Below, piece by piece: positions 15,954-23,379 of a DNA stretch of 56,208 bases. Both the position numbers and the translations under genes were made by a program. Position 1 is the first letter of the stretch. Each line of letters opens with the position of its first letter. Origin of the DNA: Sphingomonas albertensis (GTDB taxonomy: Bacteria; Pseudomonadota; Alphaproteobacteria; Sphingomonadales; Sphingomonadaceae); the NCBI RefSeq assembly GCF_014358075.1, contig NZ_JACONT010000028.1, positions 1 to 56,208 on the forward strand. The letters are read 5' to 3'. The notes under the pieces are model-generated. The model saw only the letters and a list, made by a program, of their open reading frames with translations. It was not told where the DNA came from and made no database searches.

Positions 15954-15998
15954 CGCGGCAAAGCCGCGCCGTCGGACGGAGTTGCACTCCGCCGGCCG
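15954..15998 (+). repeat. Two-hairpin 3' element C, copy following ppiB
   Basis: CGCGGC-AAA-GCCGCG is identical to the rpoZ copy. It is followed by CCGTCGGA, the stem CGGAG-TTGCA-CTCCG and CCGGCCGG. Only the second stem and its loop differ from the rpoZ copy, and complementarity is kept. Confidence 0.7.
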
Positions 15999-16042
15999 GC
16001 TTCGGCTGTCTCCGGCGCAGCTTCGCTACGCCGGTGCAGTCT

Positions 16043-16498
16043 TCAGCTAGCGCGTGCCTTGATGATCTTGCCTGGGTTCCGCGGCGGCTCGCCCTTCGGC
16101 AGCGCGTCGACCAGGTCCATGCCGTCGGTGACTTCGCCCCAGACGGTGTACTGCTTGTCGAGGAAGCGTGCGTCGTCGAACACGATGAAGAACTGCGAGT
16201 TCGCCGTGTCGGGCTGGTTGGTGCGCGCCATAGAGCACACGCCGCGAACATGCGGCTCGGCCGAAAATTCCGCCTTGAGGTTCGGCTTGTCCGAGCCCGA
16301 CATGCCGGTGCCGGTGGGATCGCCGCCCTGCGCCATGAAGCCCGGAATCACGCGGTGGAACACGACGCCGTCGTAGAAGCCGTCATTGGCCAGCTCGACG
16401 ATCCGCTCGACGTGCTTGGGCGCCAGATCGGGACGCAGCTTGATCGTGACGTCGCCGCCGTCGAGGGTCAGCGTAAGCGTTTCGGGGGTATCGGCCAT
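16043..16498 (-). CDS. ppiB: Peptidyl-prolyl cis-trans isomerase, cyclophilin type
   Basis: A 151-residue single-domain cyclophilin without a signal peptide, so cytosolic. It catalyses isomerisation of prolyl bonds during protein folding. The active-site signatures are intact: YDGVVFHRVIPGFMAQGGDP (catalytic Arg after FH) and SMARTNQPDTANSQFFIVFD, followed by WGEVTDGMDLVD. GGAGA precedes the ATG, and a good promoter (TTGCCA-17-TATCTG) lies upstream. It diverges from mgtE and is followed on its own strand by element C. Confidence 0.93.
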   Translation of the reverse strand: MADTPETLTLTLDGGDVTIKLRPDLAPKHVERIVELANDGFYDGVVFHRVIPGFMAQGGDPTGTGMSGSDKPNLKAEFSAEPHVRGVCSMARTNQPDTANSQFFIVFDDARFLDKQYTVWGEVTDGMDLVDALPKGEPPRNPGKIIKARAS

Positions 16499-16524
16499 TC
16501 ATGTTCTCCTGAATTGATGCGCGG

Positions 16525-16553
16525 CAGATAGGGAGCCGCACTCCGACTGGCAA
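16525..16553 (-). promoter_or_regulatory. Candidate ppiB promoter
   Basis: On the minus strand TTGCCA (16553-16548), a 17-bp spacer and TATCTG (16530-16525) precede the ATG by 26 bp. Confidence 0.6.
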
Positions 16554-16606
16554 ATGCGCACGCGTCGCGTTAGGGCCCAACCGCGCATCTTTTAAGGGAG
16601 GCAGCC

Positions 16607-18016
16607 ATGAGCGAACTCGAGCTTCCCGAGGTCGAAACCGAAACCCAGCCCGAGACCCAGCTCGACCGCGACGACCATCTGCGGCCCGAATTCGTCCGGG
16701 CCGTGCTCGATGCGGTCGAGGACGGCGACGACGAAGCGGCGCGCGCGCTGGTCGAGCCGCTGCACCCGGCCGACATCGCCGATCTGTTCGAGCTGACCCC
16801 GCAGGAGGATCGCGCCGCGCTGGCACGCGCGGTCACCGATCTGCTCGGCGGCGACGTGTTCGCCGAGATGAACGACTATGTTCGTGAAGATCTCATCGAT
16901 GCGCTCGAGCCGCACCAGGTCGCCGATCTCGCGTCCGAGCTCGATACCGACGATGCCGTCGCGATCATCGAGGACATGGACGAGGACGAGCAGCGCGCTG
17001 TGCTGCGCGCGCTCGATCCGGATGATCGCGCCGCGATCGAGGAGGCGCTGAGCTACGCCGAGGAGTCCGCCGGCCGCCTGATGCAGCGCGAGCTGATCGC
17101 GGTGCCAGAGCATTGGACGGTCGGCGACGCGATCGATTATCTGCGCGGCCACGAGGAGCTGACGACCGATTTCTGGGAAATCTTCGTCGTCGACCCTGCG
17201 CACAAGCCGATCGGCACCTGTCAGCTGTCGTGGATGCTCCGCACCCCGCGCGGAATCGCGATCGCCGACGTGATGAAGCGCGAGCAGACGCTGATCCCGG
17301 TCGACATGGACCAGGAGGAAGTCGCGCTGCGCTTCCAGAAATACGCGCTGATCTCGGCCGCGGTCGTGGATCATGGCGGGCGGCTGGTCGGCATGATCAC
17401 GGTCGACGACATCGTTCACATCATCTCCGAAGAGGCGGGCGAGGATACGCTGCGTCTGGCCGGCGCGGGCGACGGCGACATCAACGAGCCGATCCGGCTG
17501 ACCGTGCGGACGCGGTTCACGTGGCTGGTGGTCAACCTCGGCACCGCGATGGTCGCGTCGTCGGTCGTCGGACTGTTCCAGGGGACGATCGCGAGCTTCG
17601 CGCTGCTCGCGGTGCTGATGCCGATCGTCTCGGGGATGGGCGGCAATGCCGGCACGCAGACGCTGGCAGTGGTCGTGCGGGCGCTCGCGACCAACCAGCT
17701 GACGAGTTCGAACACCGCGCGGATGATCGGGCGCGAGTTCAGGATCGCCGCCGCCAATGGCGTGATGCTGGGGGCGCTGATCGGGTGCGGGACCTATGTG
17801 ATCTTCCACAACCTGAATCTGTCGATCGTGATCGCGGCGGCGATGCTGACCAACAATCTGACCGCGGGGCTCAGTGGCGTGCTGGTACCGGTGACGCTCG
17901 ACAAGTTCCGGATCGATCCGGCGGTGTCGTCGGCGGTGTTCGTGACGACGATGACCGACACGATGGGGTTCTTCTCGTTCCTCGGGCTGGCGTCATTATG
18001 GGGTCTGCACGGTTGA
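16607..18016 (+). CDS. mgtE: Magnesium transporter MgtE
   Basis: A 469-residue MgtE/SLC41 channel that imports Mg2+ under control of intracellular Mg2+. The cytosolic MgtE N domain (about 25-130) contains ALVEPLHPADIADLFELTPQ. A CBS pair follows (about 145-265), with GRLVGMITVDDIVHIISEEA at its end. A connecting helix leads to five transmembrane helices (about 290-469), with PIVSGMGGNAGTQTLAVVVR in the pore region. All parts are present at normal length. GGGAGG precedes the ATG. It is probably monocistronic or coupled to the DUF1489 gene 31 bp downstream. Confidence 0.95.
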   Translation: MSELELPEVETETQPETQLDRDDHLRPEFVRAVLDAVEDGDDEAARALVEPLHPADIADLFELTPQEDRAALARAVTDLLGGDVFAEMNDYVREDLIDALEPHQVADLASELDTDDAVAIIEDMDEDEQRAVLRALDPDDRAAIEEALSYAEESAGRLMQRELIAVPEHWTVGDAIDYLRGHEELTTDFWEIFVVDPAHKPIGTCQLSWMLRTPRGIAIADVMKREQTLIPVDMDQEEVALRFQKYALISAAVVDHGGRLVGMITVDDIVHIISEEAGEDTLRLAGAGDGDINEPIRLTVRTRFTWLVVNLGTAMVASSVVGLFQGTIASFALLAVLMPIVSGMGGNAGTQTLAVVVRALATNQLTSSNTARMIGREFRIAAANGVMLGALIGCGTYVIFHNLNLSIVIAAAMLTNNLTAGLSGVLVPVTLDKFRIDPAVSSAVFVTTMTDTMGFFSFLGLASLWGLHG

Positions 18017-18047
18017 TCGTCGCTTTTTAGAGCCCATTTCCAGTCAC

Positions 18048-18452
18048 ATGCCGCTCCACCTCACCAAAGTCGCGTTCGGCGCGGAAAGCGTCGACCACCT
18101 CGCCGAGCGGCTCCGGCTGCGCGGCGAGGAAGGGCCGGTATTCCTCACGACGCGCTATCTGCCCAAGCGGCACGAGGAGGTCGCTGGGCAAGGCTCGATG
18201 TTCTGGATCCTCAAGCACCAGCTGATCGCGCGCTCGCCGATCCTGGGGTTTGGCGAGGCCGAGGGTGGGCGCGTGGCGATCCACATCGATCCGAAGCTGG
18301 TGCTGGTCCAGGCGCGGCCCAAGCGTGCGCACCAGGGGTGGCGGTATCTGGAGGGGGCGGATGCGCCGCTCGATCTGGGGGGCAATGCGACCGGACTGGA
18401 TATCATGCCGCCCGCGTTGATGACGAAGCTCGCGGAGTTGGCGCTGATCTGA
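18048..18452 (+). CDS. DUF1489 family protein
   Basis: A 134-residue soluble protein of the alphaproteobacterial DUF1489 family. Hallmarks are LTTRYLPKRHEEVAGQGSMF, WILKHQLIARSPILGFGEAE and VQARPKRAHQGWRYLEGADA, the last close to the C-terminus. It has no predicted membrane segment. Function is unknown. It lies 31 bp after mgtE on the same strand. Confidence 0.9.
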   Translation: MPLHLTKVAFGAESVDHLAERLRLRGEEGPVFLTTRYLPKRHEEVAGQGSMFWILKHQLIARSPILGFGEAEGGRVAIHIDPKLVLVQARPKRAHQGWRYLEGADAPLDLGGNATGLDIMPPALMTKLAELALI

Positions 18453-18486
18453 GGGGCTCGGCTCTTTGGAAGAGAGGTGGCCTGTG

Positions 18487-18551
18487 GTTCGAGCGTCTTG
18501 ATCGCCAACCGGCCTACCCACCCCCTGCCCCTCCCTTTCAGGGAGGGGAGC
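18487..18551 (-). repeat. Dispersed repeat D, inverted
   Basis: Read on the minus strand it has CCCTGAAAGGGAGGGG, then a G-rich CAGGGGGTGGGT and a tail ending GACGCTCGAAC. It is the mirror of the copy at 18762-18829. Confidence 0.65.
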
Positions 18552-18610
18552 CTGTTGAGCCCCATGCTGCCGAGTCCCCTGCCGCGGCGGGGGACCATTC
18601 CGCCACTCGA

Positions 18611-18692
18611 GTCATCCCAGCGAAAGCTGGGATCTCACCGTGGGACGACCGACACCTGCCCCGCGGGATACCCCAGCTTCCGCTGGGGTGAC
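18611..18692. repeat. Dispersed palindromic repeat B (long form)
   Basis: Arms GTCATCCCAGCGAAAGCTGG and CCAGCTTCCGCTGGGGTGAC are inverted around ~42 bp. Same family as 15794-15875. Confidence 0.75.
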
Positions 18693-18761
18693 GGCGCGGT
18701 GGGCGGCGGGAGTGGCGGATGGCAATATGGCGGAGGTGACGCAAAATCCAGAACGCGTGCT

Positions 18762-18829
18762 GCTCCCCTCCCTAGAAGGGAGGGGTTGGGGGTGGGTCGG
18801 CCCGTTGTTCGAACGCCTTGACCGCCAAG
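18762..18829 (+). repeat. Dispersed repeat D
   Basis: GCTCCCCTCCCTAGAAGGGA leads into GGGGTTGGGGGTGGGTCGG and CCCGTTGTTCGAACGCCTTG. It is nearly identical to 48578-48630, about 30 kb away. It lies just past the 3' end of the downstream GIN-domain gene. Confidence 0.7.
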
Positions 18830-18849
18830 CAGCAGCCCGCCTTTGTATC

Positions 18850-19575
18850 TCAGGAAGTAGCCCCCGCCTTCCCACACACCACCGGCCCGCCGGCCGCCGC
18901 ATCCACCCGGCATTTCGCGTTGCCGGTGACCGTGACCGTCCCCAGCCCGCTGTTCGTCACCTGCGCCGTGTACCGCGCCGCCGCCTTCACCTCGCCGACG
19001 CCGTCGAGGTGGATGGTCAGGTCGTCGACCACCAGCGCCGACGCGTCGATCGCGCCCGGCCCGCTCGTCACTAGCCGCGCCCGTGCCGCGCGGCCGGCGA
19101 GCGTCATCTGGCCGGTACCGATCAGCGTCGCGTTCAACTGGTCGGTGTCGGCCGCCGCGAGTGCCAAGCTCCCGTTACCGCTGACCGTGACGTCGACTCG
19201 CATCCCGCGCATCCGGGCGATCGTCAGCCGCCCACCGGCCGCGACGCTGGCCGAGGTCAGTCCGGGCGTCGACAAAGTGATGACGATCGGCGCCGAGCCC
19301 GCCGTGCGCGGCTGTTCGCCCCATCCGCCGGTGCCCTTGCGGACCGACAGCGTCGTCCCGTCGACGCGGACCGCCACGGTTTCGGTCATGCGGGAATCGC
19401 CCGTGATCGTCGCGCGCGGCGAGCCGATCGCGACGCGCACCTCGAACGGCCCCTCGACGCGGACCCGGTCGAAGCTGCCGACCGAGACCGTCCGGCTGGC
19501 CCCGTATTCTTGGGCGGATCCTTGCGCGAACGCCGGCGAGGACAGGAGCAGCAGCGGTGCGAGCAGGTATCTCAT
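18850..19575 (-). CDS. Exported GIN-domain (DUF2807) protein
   Basis: A 241-residue protein with a cleavable signal peptide (MRYLLAPLLLLSSPAFAQGS, cleavage after AFA). The remainder is a DUF2807/GIN beta-helical domain, recognised by short repeats such as VSGNGSLALAAADTDQ, LIGTGQMTLAG and TSGPGAIDASALV. Such proteins are periplasmic or outer-membrane-facing and of unknown role. It follows a second GIN protein by 49 bp on the same strand, so the pair is probably a duplicated two-gene operon. An upstream in-frame start at 19623 would add 16 residues and spoil the signal peptide. Confidence 0.85.
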   Translation of the reverse strand: MRYLLAPLLLLSSPAFAQGSAQEYGASRTVSVGSFDRVRVEGPFEVRVAIGSPRATITGDSRMTETVAVRVDGTTLSVRKGTGGWGEQPRTAGSAPIVITLSTPGLTSASVAAGGRLTIARMRGMRVDVTVSGNGSLALAAADTDQLNATLIGTGQMTLAGRAARARLVTSGPGAIDASALVVDDLTIHLDGVGEVKAAARYTAQVTNSGLGTVTVTGNAKCRVDAAAGGPVVCGKAGATS

Positions 19576-19624
19576 GCCCGCGACCCTCACCGCTCCCGCC
19601 GATCTTCGCAAGCCGTGCCGCAAG

Positions 19625-20356
19625 TCAGCTTCCGCAGCGGAAGCTCCCGGAGCCCATCTTCGAAACCGTGCAGCGCGAACGCGGCCCGAGATCGACGTCG
19701 CCCGAGCCCATCATATCGACCTTGGCCGGGCCGTCGACGACCGCGCGGACGCTGCCAGAACCGGCGATCTCGACCTTGGCGGACTTCGCCTGGAGCTTCG
19801 ACGCCTCGACATTGCCCGAGCCGGCGATCTCGACGCTCAGGTCGCGTGCGGACCCGCTGGCGCGCGCGGTACCGGAGCCCGCGATCGAGAATTTCGCCGA
19901 TTCCACCTGCACCGCGGCGATCGTCAGGTTGCCCGATCCTGCGATCCCGCCCTCGAACGCGCTGCCCTCGACGCGGTCCACCGCCATGTTGCCGGAGCCC
20001 GAGACGTTCGCCTCGGTTAGCCGCGGCAGCGTGACGTACACCTTGACGTTCGCCCCCTTGCTCCAGCCGAAGCCCGTCCCGTTCTTGCGACCGATGTCGA
20101 GCGTGTCGCCGTCGCGCTCGATCCGGAGTCGGTCGAGTTGCTCGCTCGGCCCCTCGGCGCGAACCGAGAAGCCGGTGCCGACGCGGACGTCGACATCGTC
20201 CGAGCCGCGCAGGTCGATCTGGTCGAAATCGATGACCTGGAAGGTACGGGTCGTGCCCGATCCCGCCGCGGCGACCCCGGATCCCTCCTTGTCGTCGTTC
20301 CAGCTGAACGAGCAGGCGGCGAGAGGTATGATCAGCCCGAGCGCAAGAAAGTTCAT
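19625..20356 (-). CDS. GIN-domain (DUF2807) lipoprotein
   Basis: A 243-residue predicted lipoprotein: MNFLALGLIIPLAACSFSWN has an LAAC lipobox, so the Cys is probably diacylated by Lgt. The body is DUF2807, with regularly spaced G-S-G turns: VSGSGNMAVD, IAGSGNLTIA, IAGSGTARASG, IAGSGNVEAS and IAGSGSVRA. They indicate a right-handed beta-helix. AGGAGG precedes the ATG. A perfect palindrome overlapping the -10 box suggests a dedicated repressor encoded elsewhere. It is first in a unit with the adjacent GIN protein and appears to be its paralogue. Confidence 0.88.
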   Translation of the reverse strand: MNFLALGLIIPLAACSFSWNDDKEGSGVAAAGSGTTRTFQVIDFDQIDLRGSDDVDVRVGTGFSVRAEGPSEQLDRLRIERDGDTLDIGRKNGTGFGWSKGANVKVYVTLPRLTEANVSGSGNMAVDRVEGSAFEGGIAGSGNLTIAAVQVESAKFSIAGSGTARASGSARDLSVEIAGSGNVEASKLQAKSAKVEIAGSGSVRAVVDGPAKVDMMGSGDVDLGPRSRCTVSKMGSGSFRCGS

Positions 20357-20367
20357 CGCATCCTCCT

Positions 20368-20389
20368 GTGTATTGTTTGAGCAATACAC
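20368..20389. promoter_or_regulatory. Perfect palindromic operator of the GIN-domain operon
   Basis: GTGTATTG-TTTGAG-CAATACAC is an 8-bp perfect inverted repeat with a 6-bp spacer, directly upstream of the AGGAGG of the lipoprotein gene and overlapping the proposed -10. The regulator is not in the window; GntR/YtrA- or PadR-type proteins bind sites of this general form. Confidence 0.65.
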
Positions 20390-20408
20390 CTGATCGAGAG
20401 GGCTGCAA
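20381..20408 (-). promoter_or_regulatory. Candidate promoter of the GIN-domain operon
   Basis: On the minus strand TTGCAG (20408-20403), a 16-bp spacer and TATTGC (20386-20381). The -10 is inside the palindrome at 20368-20389. Confidence 0.5.
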
Positions 20409-20446
20409 AGCGAAATTACGCGGGCGGCGGATGTGGAATTTGACCA

Positions 20447-20571
20447 ATCCTCCCCCGCCAGGGGGAGGTGTCGCCGAAGGTGACGGAGGGGGAGGACACG
20501 GAACGGCGGTTGCCGCTTACCTCCCCCTCCGTCTGGCAAGGGCCAGCCACCTCCCCCTGGCGGGGGAGGAT
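20447..20571. repeat. Dispersed palindromic repeat A, full copy
   Basis: A 125-bp element bounded by ATCCTCCCCCGCCAGGGGGA and the inverse ending GGGGGAGGAT. The variable inner stems are CGCC-GAA-GGTG and CTGGC-AAGG-GCCAG, with inner boxes ACGGAGGGGGAGG and CCTCCCCCTCCGT. Confidence 0.8.
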
Positions 20572-20579
20572 TCTAACGC

Positions 20580-20963
20580 TCAGCGCCTCTTGCAGGGATA
20601 GGCGTCACGCAGGGCGTCGCGGACGACGAAGGACGGCGCACCTGTGCCCGTCTTCTTGGCTCGTGCGTGGAGATATTTTCGCACCGCCGCGGCGACCTCG
20701 ATGTTCGAGGCGCGGGCCGGCAACGGGCAGATGTCGCCCGACAGAGACAGCGCGTCGAATTCGCCGAGGATGTAGCCGGTGCAGAAATTGGCGGTCGGAT
20801 CGCTGTCCTTGCCCCGGCAATATTCGAGCAGCTGCTGGGTCGTGAGCGAACTCACCACGACCGGCCGATCGCGTGCTCGATCAGTCCGACTATCTGCGGG
20901 GTGGCCGGCAGGGCGGTCGGGTGCGGCAGCCGCGGCGGCTCCGGCAAGCATCAGTAAGATCAT
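20580..20963 (-). CDS. Rap1a/Tai immunity-like exported protein
   Basis: A 127-residue protein with an N-terminal signal sequence (MILLMLAGAAAAAAPDRPAG). Its core resembles the Rap1a/Tai family: LTTQQLLEYCRGKDSD, FCTGYILGEFDALSL and a final Cys in DAYPCKRR. Four conserved Cys (EYC, NFC, DIC, YPC) could form two disulfides in the periplasm. Rap1a proteins neutralise type VI secretion amidases, but many homologues occur without such toxins, and no toxin gene is present here. AGGAAA precedes the ATG. An immunity role is therefore not claimed. Confidence 0.7.
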   Translation of the reverse strand: MILLMLAGAAAAAAPDRPAGHPADSRTDRARDRPVVVSSLTTQQLLEYCRGKDSDPTANFCTGYILGEFDALSLSGDICPLPARASNIEVAAAVRKYLHARAKKTGTGAPSFVVRDALRDAYPCKRR

Positions 20964-20990
20964 GACGTTTCCTCTGCGCCGGACAGCGCC

Positions 20991-21776
20991 CTAGCTGCCG
21001 ACTGCGGCGCTGACATAGGGCAACAGGCGCACGCGTGGGAACACGTCGTCGAGCGATTTGGTGTCGGGCAGGATATAGACGATGCCGCCCTTCTTCTGGA
21101 ACAGCGGCGTGAGCGTCCGGGTGTAGAATTTGGTGCCGACGTTGATGCAGCCGAAGCTGATGCGGTTGTCGTCGGGCGTCGGCGACAACAGCCTGTCGAC
21201 GCGGTGCTCGCTCTTGTGCGTGGTGATCACCGCATGGATCGCGACCGAATTGGCATAATCGACCCAGATCACGCGCTGGTGACCGAAGGCACGCCCGAAC
21301 TTCGAGACGAACCGCCCCGCCGGCGTGGTCCGCTCGGCCGGACCGATATCGGCAAGGTCCTTCGCTCCGACGCCCGGCGAGGAATCATCGCCTACGCCGA
21401 CGCCGAGCAGAACGGGCGCCTGGCCGAGAAACTCGCCCTTGCCGCTGAACAACAGCAACGATGCCGCCTGCTTGTCGATGACGACATAGGGCAGCCCGGC
21501 ATTGTCGTGCTCGGCCGCGATCCAGGCGATCATGCGACTCGCCGGCTCCGATTGCGGCGGCAGGAGCAGCGGGGCCGCCTCGACCGGCTTGGCGGCCTTG
21601 GTGCGGGACCGCTTCGGCGCCTTGGCCTTGCGCGACTTGGTCGAAGCGGCAGCCTTGGCCGCCGCTCCACCCGTCACCCCACCGGCCAGCGCGGCCTGCG
21701 GTGCGACAAGCGCGAACGCCAGCCATAGGCCCATGCCTGTACGGCAGGCGTGCCGGAACAGCCCTGCGGATGTCAC
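20991..21776 (-). CDS. L,D-transpeptidase (YkuD-domain) family protein
   Basis: A 261-residue exported protein. Its signal helix GLWLAFALVAPQAALAGGVT is followed by a Lys/Ala-rich linker (about 35-65) and a YkuD catalytic domain at the C-terminal half. The catalytic Cys lies in RISFGCINVGTKFY, preceded by HAVITTHKSEHRVDRLL. The usual HG of the SHGC motif is Phe-Gly here, a variant that leaves the Cys intact. These enzymes form 3-3 peptidoglycan crosslinks or attach lipoproteins. The GTG at 21776 gives a positively charged leader; the ATG at 21734 would also leave a signal peptide. Confidence 0.82.
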   Translation of the reverse strand: MTSAGLFRHACRTGMGLWLAFALVAPQAALAGGVTGGAAAKAAASTKSRKAKAPKRSRTKAAKPVEAAPLLLPPQSEPASRMIAWIAAEHDNAGLPYVVIDKQAASLLLFSGKGEFLGQAPVLLGVGVGDDSSPGVGAKDLADIGPAERTTPAGRFVSKFGRAFGHQRVIWVDYANSVAIHAVITTHKSEHRVDRLLSPTPDDNRISFGCINVGTKFYTRTLTPLFQKKGGIVYILPDTKSLDDVFPRVRLLPYVSAAVGS

Positions 21777-21829
21777 GACGACATCGTCCAGCAGGGCTGT
21801 CCGTCGATGCAGGCGCTAGCGAAGATGGC

Positions 21830-22141
21830 TTAGCCGCGCGGCTTGCGCTGGCGCTGCTGGGCCTGCATCTGCATCTGCTGGTCGAGGCCATCGACGCGGC
21901 CGTTGAGCTGGTCGATGCGCTGGCCGTTCTGCTGCGACTGGCCGGCGGCGGCCTGGGCCTGGGCGAGTGCCTGGCCGGAGGTGCCTTCGACGGTCCGCAG
22001 GCGGCCGTCCATGCCGTCGATCCGCGTGTTGACCACGGCGATCTGATCCCGGACGAAGCCCTTCGTGGCGCAACCGCTCAGGCCGACCCCAGCGATGAGG
22101 ATCAGGGCGACCGTCGGGTATTTCGGGAGATTCGTACGCAT
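21830..22141 (-). CDS. Small coiled-coil lipoprotein
   Basis: A 103-residue predicted lipoprotein. Its signal VALILIAGVGLSGCATKGFV has an LSGC lipobox. It is followed by a heptad-like region with Gln/Asp-rich spacing (about 30-90: RIDGMDGRLRTVEG, QRIDQLNGRVDGLDQQMQMQ) and a basic tail QRQRKPRG. The Lpp-like plan suggests an envelope spacer or the N-terminal part of an OmpA-type protein that lacks the peptidoglycan-binding domain. It lies 53 bp upstream of the L,D-transpeptidase gene on the same strand, so the transpeptidase could attach it; that is speculative. Confidence 0.7.
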   Translation of the reverse strand: MRTNLPKYPTVALILIAGVGLSGCATKGFVRDQIAVVNTRIDGMDGRLRTVEGTSGQALAQAQAAAGQSQQNGQRIDQLNGRVDGLDQQMQMQAQQRQRKPRG

Positions 22142-22442
22142 AGACTTAACCTTTCCAAACATGGATGGCGTCAGTCAGCGGAGAGTCGGGGCAATGACAA
22201 TCGATATCCGGCGAGACGGTCGCTCCGTCCGGCGAGACGTTCAGCCGGTAGGGTGAGACTTGTCCGACGATGGAGTCTGCGACTGAATTTTGCGTGTAAC
22301 GATCCTGCCGGTCTCTTTCTTGATCGATGGCAAGCTTACGTTCAGATTAGCGGAATCAACGAAACTTAACGCAAGATATACTTGAGGTACTTGCACCAGC
22401 CCCGCGAAGACCGGGATGGTCGTGGAGGGGCACCACCTTTCG

Positions 22443-22566
22443 ATCCTCCCCCGCCAGGGGGAGGTGGCTGGCTCTTGCCAGACGGAGGGGGAGGAAAGGG
22501 CAACCCAGGTTCCGTGCCCTCCCCCTCCGTCACCTTCGGTGCCACCTCCCCCTGGCGGGGGAGGAT
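22443..22566. repeat. Dispersed palindromic repeat A, full copy
   Basis: A 124-bp element with the same ends as at 20447. Inner stems are CTGGC-TCTT-GCCAG on the left and CACC-TTCG-GGTG-like on the right. Confidence 0.8.
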
Positions 22567-22588
22567 TGAGAGACCGTCGATCCTCAAA

Positions 22589-22623
22589 CGAAAGAGGGCG
22601 GCCCCGCAGGACCGCCCTTTCGT
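22589..22623 (-). terminator. carD terminator
   Basis: AGGGCGG pairs with CCGCCCT around a 10-base loop, with CGAAA/TTTCG outer pairs. On the minus strand it is followed by a T-rich CTCTTTCGTTTG. It begins about 20 bases after the carD stop. Confidence 0.7.
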
Positions 22624-22643
22624 GTCGACAAGCTAGCCGAGCG

Positions 22644-23177
22644 TTAAGCCGGCACCTTGTCCTTGTTGTAGATCGCGGCCGCGGCGCGGAGGATGTCGAG
22701 GATCTTCTCCTGCGCCTTGGGCTCGTCGAGTTCTTCCATTGCCGCCAGTTCGCGGGCGAGGCGGCTGGTCGCGCCTTCGAAGATCTGGCGCTCGGAATAG
22801 CTCTGCTCGGGCTGGTCGTCGGCACGGAACAGATCGCGGACCACTTCGGCGATCGACACGAGGTCGCCCGAATTGATCTTCGCTTCATATTCCTGCGCAC
22901 GGCGCGACCACATGGTGCGCTTGACCTTGGGCTTGCCCTTGAGCGTGTCCATCGCCTCGCGCATCGTCTTGTCGGACGACAGCTTGCGCATACCGACGCT
23001 TTCGGCCTTGTTGGTCGGCACGCGGAGCGTCATGCGCTCCTTCTCGAACCGCAGGACGTAGAGTTCCAGTGTCATGCCGGCGATTTCCGAGCGCTGGAGC
23101 TCGATCACACGGCCGACCCCGTGCTTTGGGTAAACGACGAAATCACCGACATCGAAGGACAGTGCCTTGGCAGCCAT
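22644..23177 (-). CDS. carD: CarD-family transcriptional regulator
   Basis: A 177-residue CarD/CdnL protein. The N-terminal RNA-polymerase-interacting Tudor-like domain reads FDVGDFVVYPKHGVGRVIEL (about 9-28), followed by LELYVLRFEKERMTLRVPTN. The helical C-terminal DNA-contacting domain includes KVKRTMWSRRAQEYEAKINS and EVVRDLFRADDQPEQSYSER. In alphaproteobacteria CdnL binds RNA polymerase beta and stabilises open complexes at rRNA and growth genes. The frame is open further upstream, but the ATG at 23177 begins the conserved MAAKALSFDVGDF. It has its own terminator. Confidence 0.95.
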   Translation of the reverse strand: MAAKALSFDVGDFVVYPKHGVGRVIELQRSEIAGMTLELYVLRFEKERMTLRVPTNKAESVGMRKLSSDKTMREAMDTLKGKPKVKRTMWSRRAQEYEAKINSGDLVSIAEVVRDLFRADDQPEQSYSERQIFEGATSRLARELAAMEELDEPKAQEKILDILRAAAAIYNKDKVPA

Positions 23178-23379
23178 TTGGGGCCTTTCCGGATCAGGCC
23201 TCCACGCGACGCCTCGACGAAGGACTCGTCGCAGCTGCATCGGGGGAGGGATAGGTCTGTACGTCAAGCGGATGACGTGAATCATCGCGCCCGTCGCGGA
23301 CCCATCTAGCAGCTTTGCAACAAAATTACCAGCCGAACGTGGCAGGCGGCTTGCCCTTTTCGGGATTCGCCGCCTCTTA

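Larger units (their letters stand above)
15672..16042. other. Repeat-filled convergent region between lysR and the cyclophilin gene
   Basis: No gene is supported here. The 371 bases contain a G-rich repeat D hairpin (15682-15715), a long family B palindrome (15794-15875), a 15945-15998 element C copy and a small GCCGGC/TACGCCGG-rich stem before the cyclophilin stop. Confidence 0.7.
18453..18849. other. Repeat cluster between DUF1489 and the GIN-domain genes
   Basis: About 400 bases without a supported gene. An inverted repeat D (18487-18551) and a direct repeat D (18762-18829) flank a long family B palindrome (18611-18692). The whole could fold as a nested inverted structure. Confidence 0.7.
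22142..22643. other. Non-coding region with repeat A and the carD terminator
   Basis: Apart from a full repeat A (22443-22566) and the carD terminator (22589-22623), I see no gene. A GGCGAGACGGTCGCTCCGTC-type imperfect stem lies near 22210-22240. Confidence 0.65.

Noticed and set aside
20580..20963. Type VI immunity protein with a paired amidase toxin
   Set aside because: The protein resembles Rap1a/Tai, but no toxin or secretion gene is present. The neighbouring transpeptidase is not an amidase effector.
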